A stretch of 64,000 nt of DNA from Thiolinea disciformis DSM 14473 (GCF_000371925.1 NZ_AQVE01000015.1:1-64000), one strand, 5' to 3'; shown: positions 34,396 through 42,752, counted from the first letter of the stretch. The notes: generated from the letters alone by a model not told the origin. Translations and numbers: made by a program.

Positions 34396-35619
34396 ATGGA
34401 TACGCCTTATGATGTGGTAATTGTAGGTGGAGGCATGGTGGGTGCGAGTTTGGCACTGGCCTTAAGTCCTTTGGGATTAAAATTCGCGTTGGTAGAGACT
34501 TTCGCTTTTGGGTCTCAAGCTAGCCAGCCCGGTTATGATGATCGTTCGATTGCACTTTCCTATGGTTCTAGCTTGATTTACCAAGGCATGGGTTTATGGC
34601 CCGCACTCCAGCAGGGTGTTGAACCTATTGTAACTATTCATGTGTCTGATCGTGGTCATTTAGGAGCAACCCGCCTGAGCGCCAGCCAAGAACAAGTACC
34701 TGCCTTAGGTTATGTCGTGGAAAGCCGTGTTTTGGGGCAGGCTTTGCATCAGGCCTTAACGCAAAGCTCGCTAGACTTGATCGCTCCTGCCCAAGTCATT
34801 GATCTCACTCAAGAAGCGGATCAGGTGAGTTTGCATATAAAACGGCAAGCGGCTAGTGAATTCATCACGGCACGTTTAGTCGTCATTGCCGATGGTAGTC
34901 GTTCAGCCTTACGGGAAAAGTTAGGCATTAAGGTGCATGAGCGTGATTATGAGCAAAGTGCAGTGATTGCCAATGTCACCACTGAGCAGCCGCATCTCAA
35001 TCAAGCTTACGAGCGTTTCACTCCTAATGGCCCCTTGGCGTTATTACCTATGACCCAAGGTCGTTATTCGTTGGTCTGGACACAGCGTAAAACAGCGGCG
35101 GATGCGATTTTGGCTTTAAATGAAGCTGATTTTTTGCAGCAGTTGCAAGAGGCTTTTGGCTGGCGGCAAGGGAAGTTTTTGCGGGTAGGGCAGCGCACCG
35201 CTTATCCTTTAAGTTTAATTAAATCCGAACATGAATTGGCGGGACGTGCTGTCTTAATCGGTAATGCTTCCCACACCCTCCATCCTGTTGCAGGCCAAGG
35301 TTTGAATCTTGCTTTGCGGGATGTGGCTTTATTGGCAGAATTAATAGCCGAACAGCATAAAGCAGCTAAGGATTTAGGTGATCCTATTTTATTAGACACT
35401 TACCAATCCCAACGCAATAAAGATTATCGCCAAGTTCTCACGTATACCGATACCCTAGTTCGGGTGTTTTCAAATGATTTTGCGCCCTTAGCCCATGCAC
35501 GTGCCCTAGGTTTAATGGTGGTAGATCGCATTGCACCACTACGCGATTTATTGACGAAGCAAAGTATGGGCTTACGTTTTAAAAAGCCACGTTTAGCACG
35601 GGGCCTGCCTTTGAGTTAA
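34396..35619 (+). CDS. ubiH: FAD-dependent 2-octaprenyl-6-methoxyphenol hydroxylase UbiH
   Basis: Flavin monooxygenase of ubiquinone synthesis. Motifs: dinucleotide fold VVIVGGGMVGASLALAL (about 7-23), DDRSIALSYGS, VIADGSRSALR and GNASHTLHPVAGQGLNLALRDV, the last being diagnostic of the UbiH/UbiF/UbiI group. The ATG at 34396 lies after AGAGGA; a TTG two codons earlier is also open. Position after pepP favours UbiH over its relatives. The usual next gene ubiI is missing; instead a MITE-like inverted repeat follows. Confidence 0.9.
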   Translation: MDTPYDVVIVGGGMVGASLALALSPLGLKFALVETFAFGSQASQPGYDDRSIALSYGSSLIYQGMGLWPALQQGVEPIVTIHVSDRGHLGATRLSASQEQVPALGYVVESRVLGQALHQALTQSSLDLIAPAQVIDLTQEADQVSLHIKRQAASEFITARLVVIADGSRSALREKLGIKVHERDYEQSAVIANVTTEQPHLNQAYERFTPNGPLALLPMTQGRYSLVWTQRKTAADAILALNEADFLQQLQEAFGWRQGKFLRVGQRTAYPLSLIKSEHELAGRAVLIGNASHTLHPVAGQGLNLALRDVALLAELIAEQHKAAKDLGDPILLDTYQSQRNKDYRQVLTYTDTLVRVFSNDFAPLAHARALGLMVVDRIAPLRDLLTKQSMGLRFKKPRLARGLPLS

Positions 35620-35681
35620 CGCATAGTGGCAGAACTACTAACCTAGCGCTGCCTAGCGTTTAATAGTGTTCGCTCCAATTG

Positions 35682-35789
35682 TATAGTGAATTTTGATTAA
35701 TAGGCTACATATCACTTTTGGTGCGAAACCTAGCACAGCTGATTTTTAACAGAAAACCATGTGTAGTCTGTTAATCAAAATTCACTATA
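35682..35789. mobile_element. MITE-like element with perfect 19-bp terminal inverted repeats
   Basis: TATAGTGAATTTTGATTAA at 35682-35700 is repeated in perfect inverted form at 35771-35789. With mismatches the pairing continues inward for about 15 more bases. The 108-bp unit has no ORF and begins and ends with TA, as expected for a TA target duplication of IS630/Tc1-mariner type elements. It lies between the convergent ubiH and prolyl oligopeptidase genes, two bases from the latter's stop. A terminator role is possible but there is no T-tract. Confidence 0.65.
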
Positions 35790-35791
35790 TT

Positions 35792-37918
35792 TTAGGGTTG
35801 GCTCATTAAATGCTGGTATAAAAACTCATAAGACAAGGCTTCCATCAAGGCAGCTTGTTCCTTGTTTGCTGCACCTTCATGTCCACCTTCTATATTCTCG
35901 TAGTACCAAACCGCATGACCTTGATCTTTCATTTTGGCGAACATTTTGCGCGCATGAGCAGGGTGAACACGATCATCACGCGTGGAGGTTTTGAGGAATA
36001 ATGGTGGGTATTTTTGCTCAGCTTTGACATGATGGTAAGGGGAATAAGCGTGGAGTTGTGACCAATCCGTTTCAGGATTGCCGTATTCATCGAGCCACGA
36101 TGCTCCTGCTAATAACAGTGGATAGCGTTGCATATCCAGTAGTGGCACTTCACTAACAATAGCGCCAAATAATTCGGGATAATGTATCAGCATATTGCCC
36201 ATTAAAAGGCCGCCATTGCTAGCACCAATGATACCAAGCTTTTTAGGGTTGGTGACTTTGCGTGCGATTAGGTCTTGAGCGATGGCTGCAAAATCTTCAT
36301 AAGCTTTATAGCGTTTTTCTTTCACAGCGGCTTGGTGCCAAGCTGGGCCATATTCACCGCCACCCCGAATATTCGCTACCACATAAATACCGCCTTGATT
36401 GAGCCATGCTTTACCGACCGTTGCATCATAAACAGGGGTTAACGAAACCTCAAAACCGCCATAGCCATACAGCAATGTCGGATGTGTCGCATTCAACACT
36501 AGATTTTTCGGCGCAATTTGGAAGTAGGGCACACGCGTACCGTCTTTCGAGGTGGCGAAGTGTTGGCTAATGGCTAAATCGTTGGTTTCAAAAAAACTAG
36601 GTGTTTGTTTTAGTTTTTCCGGCGCTTTACCGACTGCTCCCTGATATAAACTGCTAGGCGTTAAATAGTCGGTCACGGTCATAAAATAGTCATTGCTATA
36701 GTCGGGATCAACTGCCTCAAGGCTTACTGTGCCTAAGTTGGGTGCAACACCAAAGTCTTGCTCTTGCCATTGCGTGTTTTCAGCCTTGAATGCTCTTAAA
36801 TGATTTTTGACATCCTCCAACACCGTTAGAATAACGTAGTCCCGAGTAAAGGTGATATTTTCTAAAGAACTGTGGGTAGTCGGTGTAAACAGCACTTGAA
36901 AGTGTGCTTTACCCGCCATGAAATCGGCTAAAGGTGTGGCGATTAAGCTACCGACGCTATAGCTTTGTTGTTGATAGGTATAAGCGCTACGCAATTGTAG
37001 TAATAACCAAGAGCGCTGAATATATTTATGTGAATCTTTGGGTGCGTCTAGTTTAACGAGTTTGCCATCAGCCTCACGTATATAGACATCATCTTCATAA
37101 AACGACAAATTATGATAAACAATATCACGCTCAAAGTCGGGCTGATGATTCCGATAAGCCCCAACCCCTAAGTCCTTACTTGAGCCTTCATAAACGAGGC
37201 TGGCTTCTGTCATGGGGGTGCCACGCTTCCATTCGCGTACCACGCGTGGATAACCCGACTCCGTCAGGCTATTGGCTCCGAAATCGCTTGCAACATAAAC
37301 CGTGTCTGCATCTTTCCAAGCCAGCAAGCCTTTGGCTTCGGGGCGTATAAATCCATTGTCTACAAAGCGTTTTTGTTCCAAATCAAATTCACGAGTCGTG
37401 GTGGCGTCTGCACCACCTTTAGACAAATCGATCAAGCAGCGTTTATAGTCTGGTGGTAAGCAATCACTACCACCCCATACCCAAGTGACTTGCTCCGCTT
37501 TACTTAAGGCATCTAAGTCTAATACCGTTTCCCACTTGGGATTAGCCTTGCGGTATTCCTCAAGGCTAGTGCGCCGCCATACGCCTTGCGGGTGCTCATC
37601 GTCCTGCCAAAAGTTATAGTAAAAAGTGCCGAGTTTGCTAATAAAAGGGATGCGTTCTTTTGAGTTGTAAATTGTTAATAAATCGGCTTTTAACTGCTTA
37701 AAATGTGGCGTTTGAGTGAGAGCCTGCTCAGTCACTTTATTTTGTTCGCGTACCCAATTTAGGACTTTTTCATCCTCAATGGCTTCTAACCATTGATAAG
37801 GATCACTCATTATTTGTTGTTGTGCGGATTTTTCCATGGCAAAAACTCCCCCAATGAACCAATAACTACAACTTAGCATTAAGACAATAATGCCTACGTT
37901 GGACCCGAAGCTCTTCAT
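35792..37918 (-). CDS. Secreted prolyl oligopeptidase family serine peptidase (S9A)
   Basis: 708 residues with a probable signal peptide (1-27, hydrophobic VGIIVLMLSCSYWFIGGVFA). A DPYQWLE...W.R.QN opening and a beta-propeller of about 75-440 precede an alpha/beta hydrolase domain. The triad is Ser in GASNGGLLMGN (about 569), Asp in STRDDRVHPAHARK (about 647) and His in EGGHEGAANK (about 679). The family cuts short peptides after proline or other residues. An exported member probably handles peptides in the periplasm or outside. Its stop almost touches the MITE-like repeat. Confidence 0.9.
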   Translation of the reverse strand: MKSFGSNVGIIVLMLSCSYWFIGGVFAMEKSAQQQIMSDPYQWLEAIEDEKVLNWVREQNKVTEQALTQTPHFKQLKADLLTIYNSKERIPFISKLGTFYYNFWQDDEHPQGVWRRTSLEEYRKANPKWETVLDLDALSKAEQVTWVWGGSDCLPPDYKRCLIDLSKGGADATTTREFDLEQKRFVDNGFIRPEAKGLLAWKDADTVYVASDFGANSLTESGYPRVVREWKRGTPMTEASLVYEGSSKDLGVGAYRNHQPDFERDIVYHNLSFYEDDVYIREADGKLVKLDAPKDSHKYIQRSWLLLQLRSAYTYQQQSYSVGSLIATPLADFMAGKAHFQVLFTPTTHSSLENITFTRDYVILTVLEDVKNHLRAFKAENTQWQEQDFGVAPNLGTVSLEAVDPDYSNDYFMTVTDYLTPSSLYQGAVGKAPEKLKQTPSFFETNDLAISQHFATSKDGTRVPYFQIAPKNLVLNATHPTLLYGYGGFEVSLTPVYDATVGKAWLNQGGIYVVANIRGGGEYGPAWHQAAVKEKRYKAYEDFAAIAQDLIARKVTNPKKLGIIGASNGGLLMGNMLIHYPELFGAIVSEVPLLDMQRYPLLLAGASWLDEYGNPETDWSQLHAYSPYHHVKAEQKYPPLFLKTSTRDDRVHPAHARKMFAKMKDQGHAVWYYENIEGGHEGAANKEQAALMEALSYEFLYQHLMSQP

Positions 37919-38266
37919 GATTGGTGCCTTGTACTACGTTCATAAAGATTACTATATAGTGTTTCTGGCTCAGACTCTGTTGCGATGTTTATAGATAGCT
38001 AATCATAAATTTATAAATATCTATAAATATGAATAATTTAAATCACTGGCTGAATTTATTAGTATGTTTTATATTATATAAGTTTTTGATATATAAAGAA
38101 ATTGAGCCTAAAGTAGTAAGTTTTATGCCACCATCTGTCGGGATATTTTGACCAAAAAACCTTCATCCAGCTAACAAAAAATCCAATTTAGTTAAACTGT
38201 GTTTGGGTTGTTTTTAGCTAGGCATCTAAAAACATGGTTTAAAACAATAGACAAGGAGTATTAGTT
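37919..38266. other. AT-rich divergent intergenic region with inverted repeats
   Basis: No gene is seen in these 348 bases. They hold the promoters of the peptidase (minus) and the 118-residue gene (plus). A perfect 10-bp inverted repeat TTTATAGATA/TATCTATAAA sits at 37988-38027. A perfect 8-bp hairpin GTTTTTAG/CTAAAAAC lies at 38210-38233, just before the ribosome-binding site of the small gene. Both may be operators or RNA elements; nothing more can be said. Confidence 0.5.
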
Positions 38267-38623
38267 ATGGTTATGCCTTATTCTCCATATGCAACTACAC
38301 CATATGCACCTGCCTCTGCATGGGGCCTAAATAGAACACAACCACCGATGAGCCCTGAGTTACCTTTAACACCTTATATGCAAGGTCGTTTGAGTACAGC
38401 ATTTAATCAAACCTCTTGGGGCAATTCACACCAAGTCAGTAAAGTTTATGACAATGACTATTCTGGTACACCCTCTATCGGTGATTCTGTGGTATTAACC
38501 AATAATCATTATGGTTGGGGTGGTGGTGCATACTGGGGGCATCAGCCAACAACATTAAGTATGATTACGGCTGAAGTATCCAGAATTGCAGGCTTAGGTT
38601 ACGGTGCACCTTGGTATGGCTAA
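38267..38623 (+). CDS. Small Pro/Tyr/Gly-rich protein of unknown function
   Basis: 118 residues, not recognised. The first 45 are rich in proline and tyrosine (MPYSPYATTPYAPASAWG). The end is rich in glycine and aromatic residues (GWGGGAYWGHQP, GLGYGAPWYG). There is no signal peptide and no cysteine. AAGGAG stands eight bases before the ATG and a strong terminator follows the stop, so it is a real single-gene unit. A hairpin precedes it. Low-complexity, aromatic-rich composition suggests a structural or self-associating protein, which is only a guess. Confidence 0.65.
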   Translation: MVMPYSPYATTPYAPASAWGLNRTQPPMSPELPLTPYMQGRLSTAFNQTSWGNSHQVSKVYDNDYSGTPSIGDSVVLTNNHYGWGGGAYWGHQPTTLSMITAEVSRIAGLGYGAPWYG

Positions 38624-38651
38624 AGGCTTAGCTGTCTAAGTTGCATAAAAG

Positions 38652-38688
38652 AACCAGAGTTATCTCTATGGATTAACTCTGGTTTTTC
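38652..38688 (+). terminator. Intrinsic terminator of the 118-aa gene
   Basis: Perfect 11-bp stem AACCAGAGTTA/TAACTCTGGTT with an 11-nt loop, then five Ts. It is close behind the stop at 38623. The A-rich left flank means it may also serve the convergent lipoprotein gene. Confidence 0.85.
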
Positions 38689-38701
38689 ATTTTCAATAGA
38701 C

Positions 38702-39094
38702 TTAAATAGTACAGCCAATATTCGGCGTCAATCCTAAATTATTTTTTAGACCAAAACCTTGGGCACGCGCTTTTTCAGCAGCCGACTTATCAATAGTAAA
38801 TACATAAATCTTGCCATCCGCATTACCACAATAAGCTGGGTAAGTTTTACCGTCGGTCGCACAAGACTTCTTATAAATAGTTGCACCGAGGGCGCTGAGT
38901 TGTTGCTCTACCTCTAGCTGTGTCAAACCGCCCCCTTCGCATTGCTTGGAGCCTCGGTGTTTATACACTTCGACCGTATTAGGGTTCTTGGTCGCCTGTT
39001 GTGTGATACAAGCGCTGAGTATTAAAGCAGTGATGATGAAAAGGCTGGTGTGAGGTAGGTGCTTTAGGGTGTTTCGAGTCAGTATGGGATTCAT
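38702..39094 (-). CDS. Small cysteine-containing lipoprotein, unknown function
   Basis: 130 residues. A hydrophobic segment ends in the lipobox LSAC, so the protein is probably lipidated at Cys 29 and held in the outer or inner membrane. The mature part has four further cysteines (KQCEGG, KKSCATDG, AYCGNADG, NIGCTI) likely to form two disulfides, and an alpha/beta stretch (LTQLEVEQQLSALGATIYKKSC). I know no named family. It is downstream of, but separate from, the bufferin operon (117-base gap). The Shine-Dalgarno is weak. Confidence 0.75.
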   Translation of the reverse strand: MNPILTRNTLKHLPHTSLFIITALILSACITQQATKNPNTVEVYKHRGSKQCEGGGLTQLEVEQQLSALGATIYKKSCATDGKTYPAYCGNADGKIYVFTIDKSAAEKARAQGFGLKNNLGLTPNIGCTI

Positions 39095-39211
39095 AAGTGT
39101 CGATAAAGGATCAATTAGGGGGTTTGTTCAAGTAGTTTAGCGTTTGGAACGGGATATATGCTAGCAAGTCTGGTTTGTGCAGGGAAAAACCTTAATGAGT
39201 AAAGGTATTTG

Positions 39212-39979
39212 TTAGACGCTAAAACTGACTATCCACTGTTGTTCCAATGCTCGGGTTAAGAGAGTAGGTAAGTCATCCTGAAATTGCTCGGCTAATTCAG
39301 GAAAGGTTTTTTGTGCTTGAAGGGTTTCCACGAAAATAGCTTCCATGGGATTCAGGGGCTGTTGATATAAACGTCGCCCGCTACGATAAATGAGCAGAGT
39401 ACAGGGCTTATGCAGTTCGACCGCTTCCAACGCGCATTTTTCAGGGAGGTCTTCTGCTTGATGAGCTAACCAAATCGCATGAATGGCATAAGGCGAGCTT
39501 AATAGATGCGCGGAGTGCGGTAGTTGAAAGCGCAACATGGTTTGTTGTTGCTCGCTTAAGTGCGCAATTTGACTAAAATCGGTATTCGCTTGATTAATGC
39601 TATGCCAAGCCCTTTGCCGCGCCCATTCTAGTTCTGTAAGTGCTGCTATCCATGGCCAATCGGCTAAAGTGGGAATTGTCAGTAAATACTGACTAAAACT
39701 ATCGCCATAATCTGCTAAATGCGGGCTAGTAGGGGGCGTGTGATCGATATAGCGCTCGGTAACTTGCTCAAAAAAATCAGTGCCCACTAATTGTTTAGTC
39801 ACCGGATACAGCGAGCTAAGATAATCACTCAAAATGCCTTGTACGCTATGGCGATAAATGCCCACACGTTGTTCTGCGCTTAGACTGCCCTGCGTCTTAA
39901 CCACCTTAGCAGTTGCCGAAATTTTATCCTCATCAAACAAGGCATTGGCAAACTGGCTTTGCAATTCAGCTAAGTACAT
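39212..39979 (-). CDS. DUF2063 (HvfC/BufC-type) partner protein
   Basis: 255 residues. An N-terminal helical DUF2063 domain (LQSQFANALF, RVGIYRHSVQGILSDYLSSLYPVTKQLVG, YIDHTPPTSPHLADYGDSF) is followed by a less conserved C-terminal part. In bufferin and HvfA systems this protein binds the precursor leader and hands it to the DUF692 enzyme. The start overlaps the DUF692 gene by 14 bases, indicating coupled synthesis. It is the last gene of the bufferin operon. Confidence 0.87.
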   Translation of the reverse strand: MYLAELQSQFANALFDEDKISATAKVVKTQGSLSAEQRVGIYRHSVQGILSDYLSSLYPVTKQLVGTDFFEQVTERYIDHTPPTSPHLADYGDSFSQYLLTIPTLADWPWIAALTELEWARQRAWHSINQANTDFSQIAHLSEQQQTMLRFQLPHSAHLLSSPYAIHAIWLAHQAEDLPEKCALEAVELHKPCTLLIYRSGRRLYQQPLNPMEAIFVETLQAQKTFPELAEQFQDDLPTLLTRALEQQWIVSFSV

Positions 39980-40790
39980 GATCCTGTACCTGTTTTGCGT
40001 GTGCTGCCTCGGCGAGCAAACGTTCTAAAGGCGGAACATGGTTATCCCATTCAATCAGAGTAGGTACGGCGCCAAAACGCTGAAGTGCAGCTTCATATAA
40101 TTGCCATACCTGATCACTCACGGGATAGCCATGGGTATCGAGTAAATGCGTACCACGATCCTCATAACCGGCTAAATGAATTTCCTGTACGCGTGCTACC
40201 GGAATAGCCTGCAAGTATTCGAATGCGTCAAAGTCATGGTTGTAAGCGTTGACATAAATATTATTCACATCCAACAAAAGTTTGCAGTCCGCTAAGTCCG
40301 TGAGCGCGCTTAAGAACTCCCACTCATTCAACTCTGAGTGTTGGTATTGTAAATAACTGGATACGTTTTCAATCATCAGGGGGCGTTCGAGCAAATCCTG
40401 CGCTTGCAAAATGCGGTTTGCGAGATGTTGCAGCGTTTCCTCGTTGTAGGGTAGGGGTAGTAAGTCGTGAGTCACCAAACCCTGTACGGAGCTCCAGCAT
40501 AAATGATCTGAAATCCAAGCGGGATTGATTCGATCCGCTAGCGCTTTAATTTTCTGGAAGTAATCGCGGTTTAGAGGATCAACCGAACCTAGCGACATGC
40601 CTACACCATGAAAAGTCAGTGGATAGTATTCGGCAATCTCAATGACATACTCTTGCTGTACGCTACCAGCGATCAGGTGATTGTCCGTGAGAATTTCCAG
40701 CCATGGAATCGCTGGTTTCTCTGCGAGAATTTGGTCGATATGCTGGGCGCGTAAGCCAATGCCACACGCTTGGATTCGTGCTTTAGACAT
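39966..40790 (-). CDS. DUF692 multinuclear iron enzyme (BufB/HvfB/MbnB type)
   Basis: 274 residues, a TIM-barrel enzyme of the MNIO family that oxidises cysteines in ribosomal peptides using two or three iron ions. Likely metal ligands are seen: TFHGVGMSLG, ISDHLCW, MIENVSSYLQ, LLLDVNNIYVNAYNHD, VQEIHLAGYED, LDTHGYPV and LIEWDNHVP. Known relatives make copper-binding thioamide or thiooxazole groups. The presumed substrates are the two DUF2282 peptides upstream. Start follows the doxX stop by three bases with AAGG as ribosome-binding site. Confidence 0.92.
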   Translation of the reverse strand: MSKARIQACGIGLRAQHIDQILAEKPAIPWLEILTDNHLIAGSVQQEYVIEIAEYYPLTFHGVGMSLGSVDPLNRDYFQKIKALADRINPAWISDHLCWSSVQGLVTHDLLPLPYNEETLQHLANRILQAQDLLERPLMIENVSSYLQYQHSELNEWEFLSALTDLADCKLLLDVNNIYVNAYNHDFDAFEYLQAIPVARVQEIHLAGYEDRGTHLLDTHGYPVSDQVWQLYEAALQRFGAVPTLIEWDNHVPPLERLLAEAAHAKQVQDHVLS

Positions 40791-40793
40791 ACC

Positions 40794-41267
40794 TTAAGCC
40801 ATTTTTTTAAGCCATGCAGGCTTACTCAATAATACATCCAAGGAAATTCGATCGGGGCCAAATAGGAACACGACCCAAAGCATACTGCCCCAAACAACGT
40901 GTTGCCAAAATCCACCTGCCCCTTCAATCGTCCATAAATAAGGGTAGGCAATGACGGCCACTACATTAAAAATAAATAAAGCCAGCGCACTTAGGCGTGT
41001 GAGTAAACCTAGGGCGAGTAAGAGGGGTAGTATTAATTCAGCCGCTGTCCCTAAATAAGCCGCCCACTCACTGGACAACAGGGGTACTTGGTATTCTTCT
41101 TTAAATAAATACAGTGTACTGGTCCAACTTTTTATTTTGGTTAAGCCAGAGGTAAAAAATATCCATGCTACATAAAAACGAAAGCTCAATAAGCTCAGTG
41201 TGCGCAGTATTTCTAATAAGAAATGATCGCCTATCCATAAAGCGAGTAAGTGGTTGCTGGGTTTCAT
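40794..41267 (-). CDS. DoxX family membrane protein of the bufferin operon
   Basis: 157 residues with four membrane segments. It has the DoxX signature RFYVAWIFFTSGLTKIKSW, AELILPLLLALGLLTRLSALAL and WQHVVWGSMLW. DoxX proteins often accompany bufferin and HvfA operons; their role there is unclear (possibly quinone-linked or membrane redox). AGGAG precedes the ATG. It lies between the precursor gene and the DUF692 gene. Confidence 0.85.
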   Translation of the reverse strand: MKPSNHLLALWIGDHFLLEILRTLSLLSFRFYVAWIFFTSGLTKIKSWTSTLYLFKEEYQVPLLSSEWAAYLGTAAELILPLLLALGLLTRLSALALFIFNVVAVIAYPYLWTIEGAGGFWQHVVWGSMLWVVFLFGPDRISLDVLLSKPAWLKKMA

Positions 41268-41331
41268 GGGCGCTCCTATGCGTAGCGAATTAGAACGGGA
41301 TAGCAGTTACACTATCCCGTGAGAGCGGACT

Positions 41332-41604
41332 TTAAGACTTCTTGTCTTCTACTAACACACCGCCGGTAATTTTTTCGCAAGTGCCTCTGGGAACGCTAAT
41401 CCATTCACCTTTGGCATTATCTTCTTTGGCTTGACCAGCGCAGGAGTGGCCATTCGCGCCACAATCATTCATTCCCGCTTTGACGATGCCGCTGCACTTC
41501 TCCATTTCAACTTCGGCTTTTTTGTCTTCTGCCATTGCCATGCTGCTAGCGGCCATACCTAATGCGATTAAGGTGCTGGCCATAATAGATTTTTGTAGAT
41601 TCAT
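41332..41604 (-). CDS. DUF2282 bufferin-like precursor peptide 1
   Basis: 90 residues with a signal peptide ending SSMAMA (1-25). The mature part has cysteines at 37, 48, 55 and 76 (MEKCSG, MNDCGANGHSC, RGTCEK). Spacing (11, 7, 21) is identical to the second precursor. DUF2282 bufferins are exported peptides whose cysteines are modified by a DUF692 enzyme so that they bind copper. AAGGAG precedes the ATG and an ECF-type promoter motif lies about 75 bases upstream, so it may be expressed from its own promoter as well as from that of the first precursor. Confidence 0.9.
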   Translation of the reverse strand: MNLQKSIMASTLIALGMAASSMAMAEDKKAEVEMEKCSGIVKAGMNDCGANGHSCAGQAKEDNAKGEWISVPRGTCEKITGGVLVEDKKS

Positions 41605-41678
41605 CAGTGAACTCCTTGTGGGTGAAAAATTATTAAACGCTTACTCATTGTTGCAAATCACTGGGATGCTAGAGCTTA

Positions 41679-41705
41679 TACGTTATTTAATCGGATTTGG
41701 ATGCA
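41679..41705 (-). promoter_or_regulatory. ECF-type promoter motif before precursor 1
   Basis: Minus strand TGCATCCAA, 14 bases, CGTA. The same pair occurs before the second precursor and before the sigma factor gene. A degenerate copy, TGCATCAAA, lies just upstream. Confidence 0.7.
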
Positions 41706-41763
41706 AGTTTGATGCAGCTTTTTATCGCGTGGTTAAAACAGCATACACTAAACCTAGCACGGC

Positions 41764-42015
41764 TTAGCGGATGACCACGCCCCCCGTCAATTTTGCGCAA
41801 GTCCCTTTGGCGACCGTAATCCACTCACCTTTAGCACTATTGGTTTTAGCCATACCCGCACAAGCATGGCCATTGGCGGCACAATCATTCATACCGGCTT
41901 TTACCACGCCCGAACATTTTTCAGTATTGTTGGTGGCTGCATTCGAGTAAGTGCTAGCGGCGACAATGCCTAAGGCGACTAACGCGGCAGCCATAATGGG
42001 TTTTTGCGTATTCAT
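41764..42015 (-). CDS. DUF2282 bufferin-like precursor peptide 2
   Basis: 83 residues from MNTQKPIMAAALVALG. AAGGAG is correctly spaced before the ATG at 42015; the longer frame to 42093 would start within the promoter and is rejected. A signal peptide (about 1-26, ending YSNA) is followed by cysteines at 34, 45, 52 and 73 (TEKCSG, MNDCAANGHAC, KGTCAK), the same pattern as precursor 1. The sequence is about two thirds identical to precursor 1 in the mature part, so the pair is a recent duplication. It is the first gene of the operon and has an ECF promoter motif. Confidence 0.9.
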   Translation of the reverse strand: MNTQKPIMAAALVALGIVAASTYSNAATNNTEKCSGVVKAGMNDCAANGHACAGMAKTNSAKGEWITVAKGTCAKLTGGVVIR

Positions 42016-42057
42016 GATCAGCTCCTTGAAGGTAAACGATGCGATTCCGATAAGACG

Positions 42058-42075
42058 CCAACTGTTTGCAGTTGG
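42058..42075 (-). promoter_or_regulatory. Hairpin at the 5' end of the precursor 2 transcript
   Basis: A perfect 7-bp stem CCAACTG/CAGTTGG with a 4-nt loop lies directly after the predicted start point of the ECF promoter and before the ribosome-binding site. It may protect the mRNA 5' end. Confidence 0.45.
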
Positions 42076-42084
42076 TATGAGAGA

Positions 42085-42112
42085 TACGCACAATAGATTG
42101 ATTTTGGATGCA
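42085..42112 (-). promoter_or_regulatory. ECF-type promoter motif before precursor 2
   Basis: Minus strand TGCATCCAA, 15 bases, CGTA. It shares both boxes with the other two copies in the locus and is about 70 bases ahead of the ATG at 42015. Confidence 0.72.
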
Positions 42113-42153
42113 AAAAACTTAAGAAATTAAATTCAGGCGATTCAATGGTAGGT

Positions 42154-42180
42154 TGCATCCAAGTTAGGTGAAATCACGTA
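42154..42180 (+). promoter_or_regulatory. ECF-type promoter motif before the sigma factor gene
   Basis: Plus strand TGCATCCAA, 14 bases, CGTA. The predicted start point falls near 42188, which supports the ATG at 42210 and rules out the GTG at 42168 that lies inside this motif. Implies autoregulation. Confidence 0.72.
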
Positions 42181-42209
42181 TTCAAGGTATTACGCACGAA
42201 GGGCATAAC

Positions 42210-42752
42210 ATGGATCGACTCAGTGAATTGTTGATACTCAGCGCAACAGGTGACACGAAAGCCTTCCAGCAATTGTATGAACTGGCGTCGCCGCGTTTAT
42301 TTGCCTTGTGTAAGCGCCTCGTGCGTGAGCCGAATTTGGCAGAAGAAGTATTGCAAGAAGGCTTCATTAAAATTTGGCGACATGCCGCACAATTTAGTGC
42401 TAGCAAAGCGAGCGCCATGACTTGGATGACGACACTGGTGCGTAATCAGGCCTTGGATGCTTTGCGGCAAGCCAAAGATCAACAACTGTTTGATCAAGAT
42501 TTGGATTATGAAACTCTGGAGTTTGCCTCTCCTGAGCTGAGTCCTGACAAGTTATATCAGTGCAGTGATGAGGCAAAACAGTTGCAACGCTGCCTAGCAT
42601 TACTCAAACCCGAACAGCGGCAATATATTATGCAAGCGTTTTATTATGGCTATACGCATGAGGAGTTAGCGCAGCTTTCTACTACACCGCTTGGAACAGT
42701 GAAAGCATGGATTCGACGTGGTTTAGAACAATTACGGGGGTGTTTACAATGA
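42210..42752 (+). CDS. ECF RNA polymerase sigma factor
   Basis: 180 residues. Region 2 (about 10-85: AFQQLYELASPRLFALCKRLV, AEEVLQEGFIKIWRHA, SAMTWMTTLVRNQALD) and region 4 (about 125-178: LKPEQRQYIMQAFYYGYTHEELAQ, PLGTVKAWIRRGLEQLRGCL) are both complete. AAGGG precedes the ATG. The stop overlaps the anti-sigma start (ATGA). It is divergent from the bufferin operon and shares its promoter motif, so it most likely drives that operon in response to a metal or envelope signal. Confidence 0.93.
   Translation: MDRLSELLILSATGDTKAFQQLYELASPRLFALCKRLVREPNLAEEVLQEGFIKIWRHAAQFSASKASAMTWMTTLVRNQALDALRQAKDQQLFDQDLDYETLEFASPELSPDKLYQCSDEAKQLQRCLALLKPEQRQYIMQAFYYGYTHEELAQLSTTPLGTVKAWIRRGLEQLRGCLQ

Noticed and set aside
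35620-35791. ubiI remnant after ubiH
   Set aside because: No coding similarity to a flavin monooxygenase is visible in any frame; the space holds only the inverted-repeat element.
42016-42093. N-terminal extension of bufferin precursor 2
   Set aside because: It would start in the ECF promoter spacer, and it places the signal peptide internally; AAGGAG clearly serves the ATG at 42015.
42168-42209. Upstream GTG start of the sigma factor
   Set aside because: The codon lies between the -35 and -10 boxes of its own promoter, so it would not be in the mRNA.
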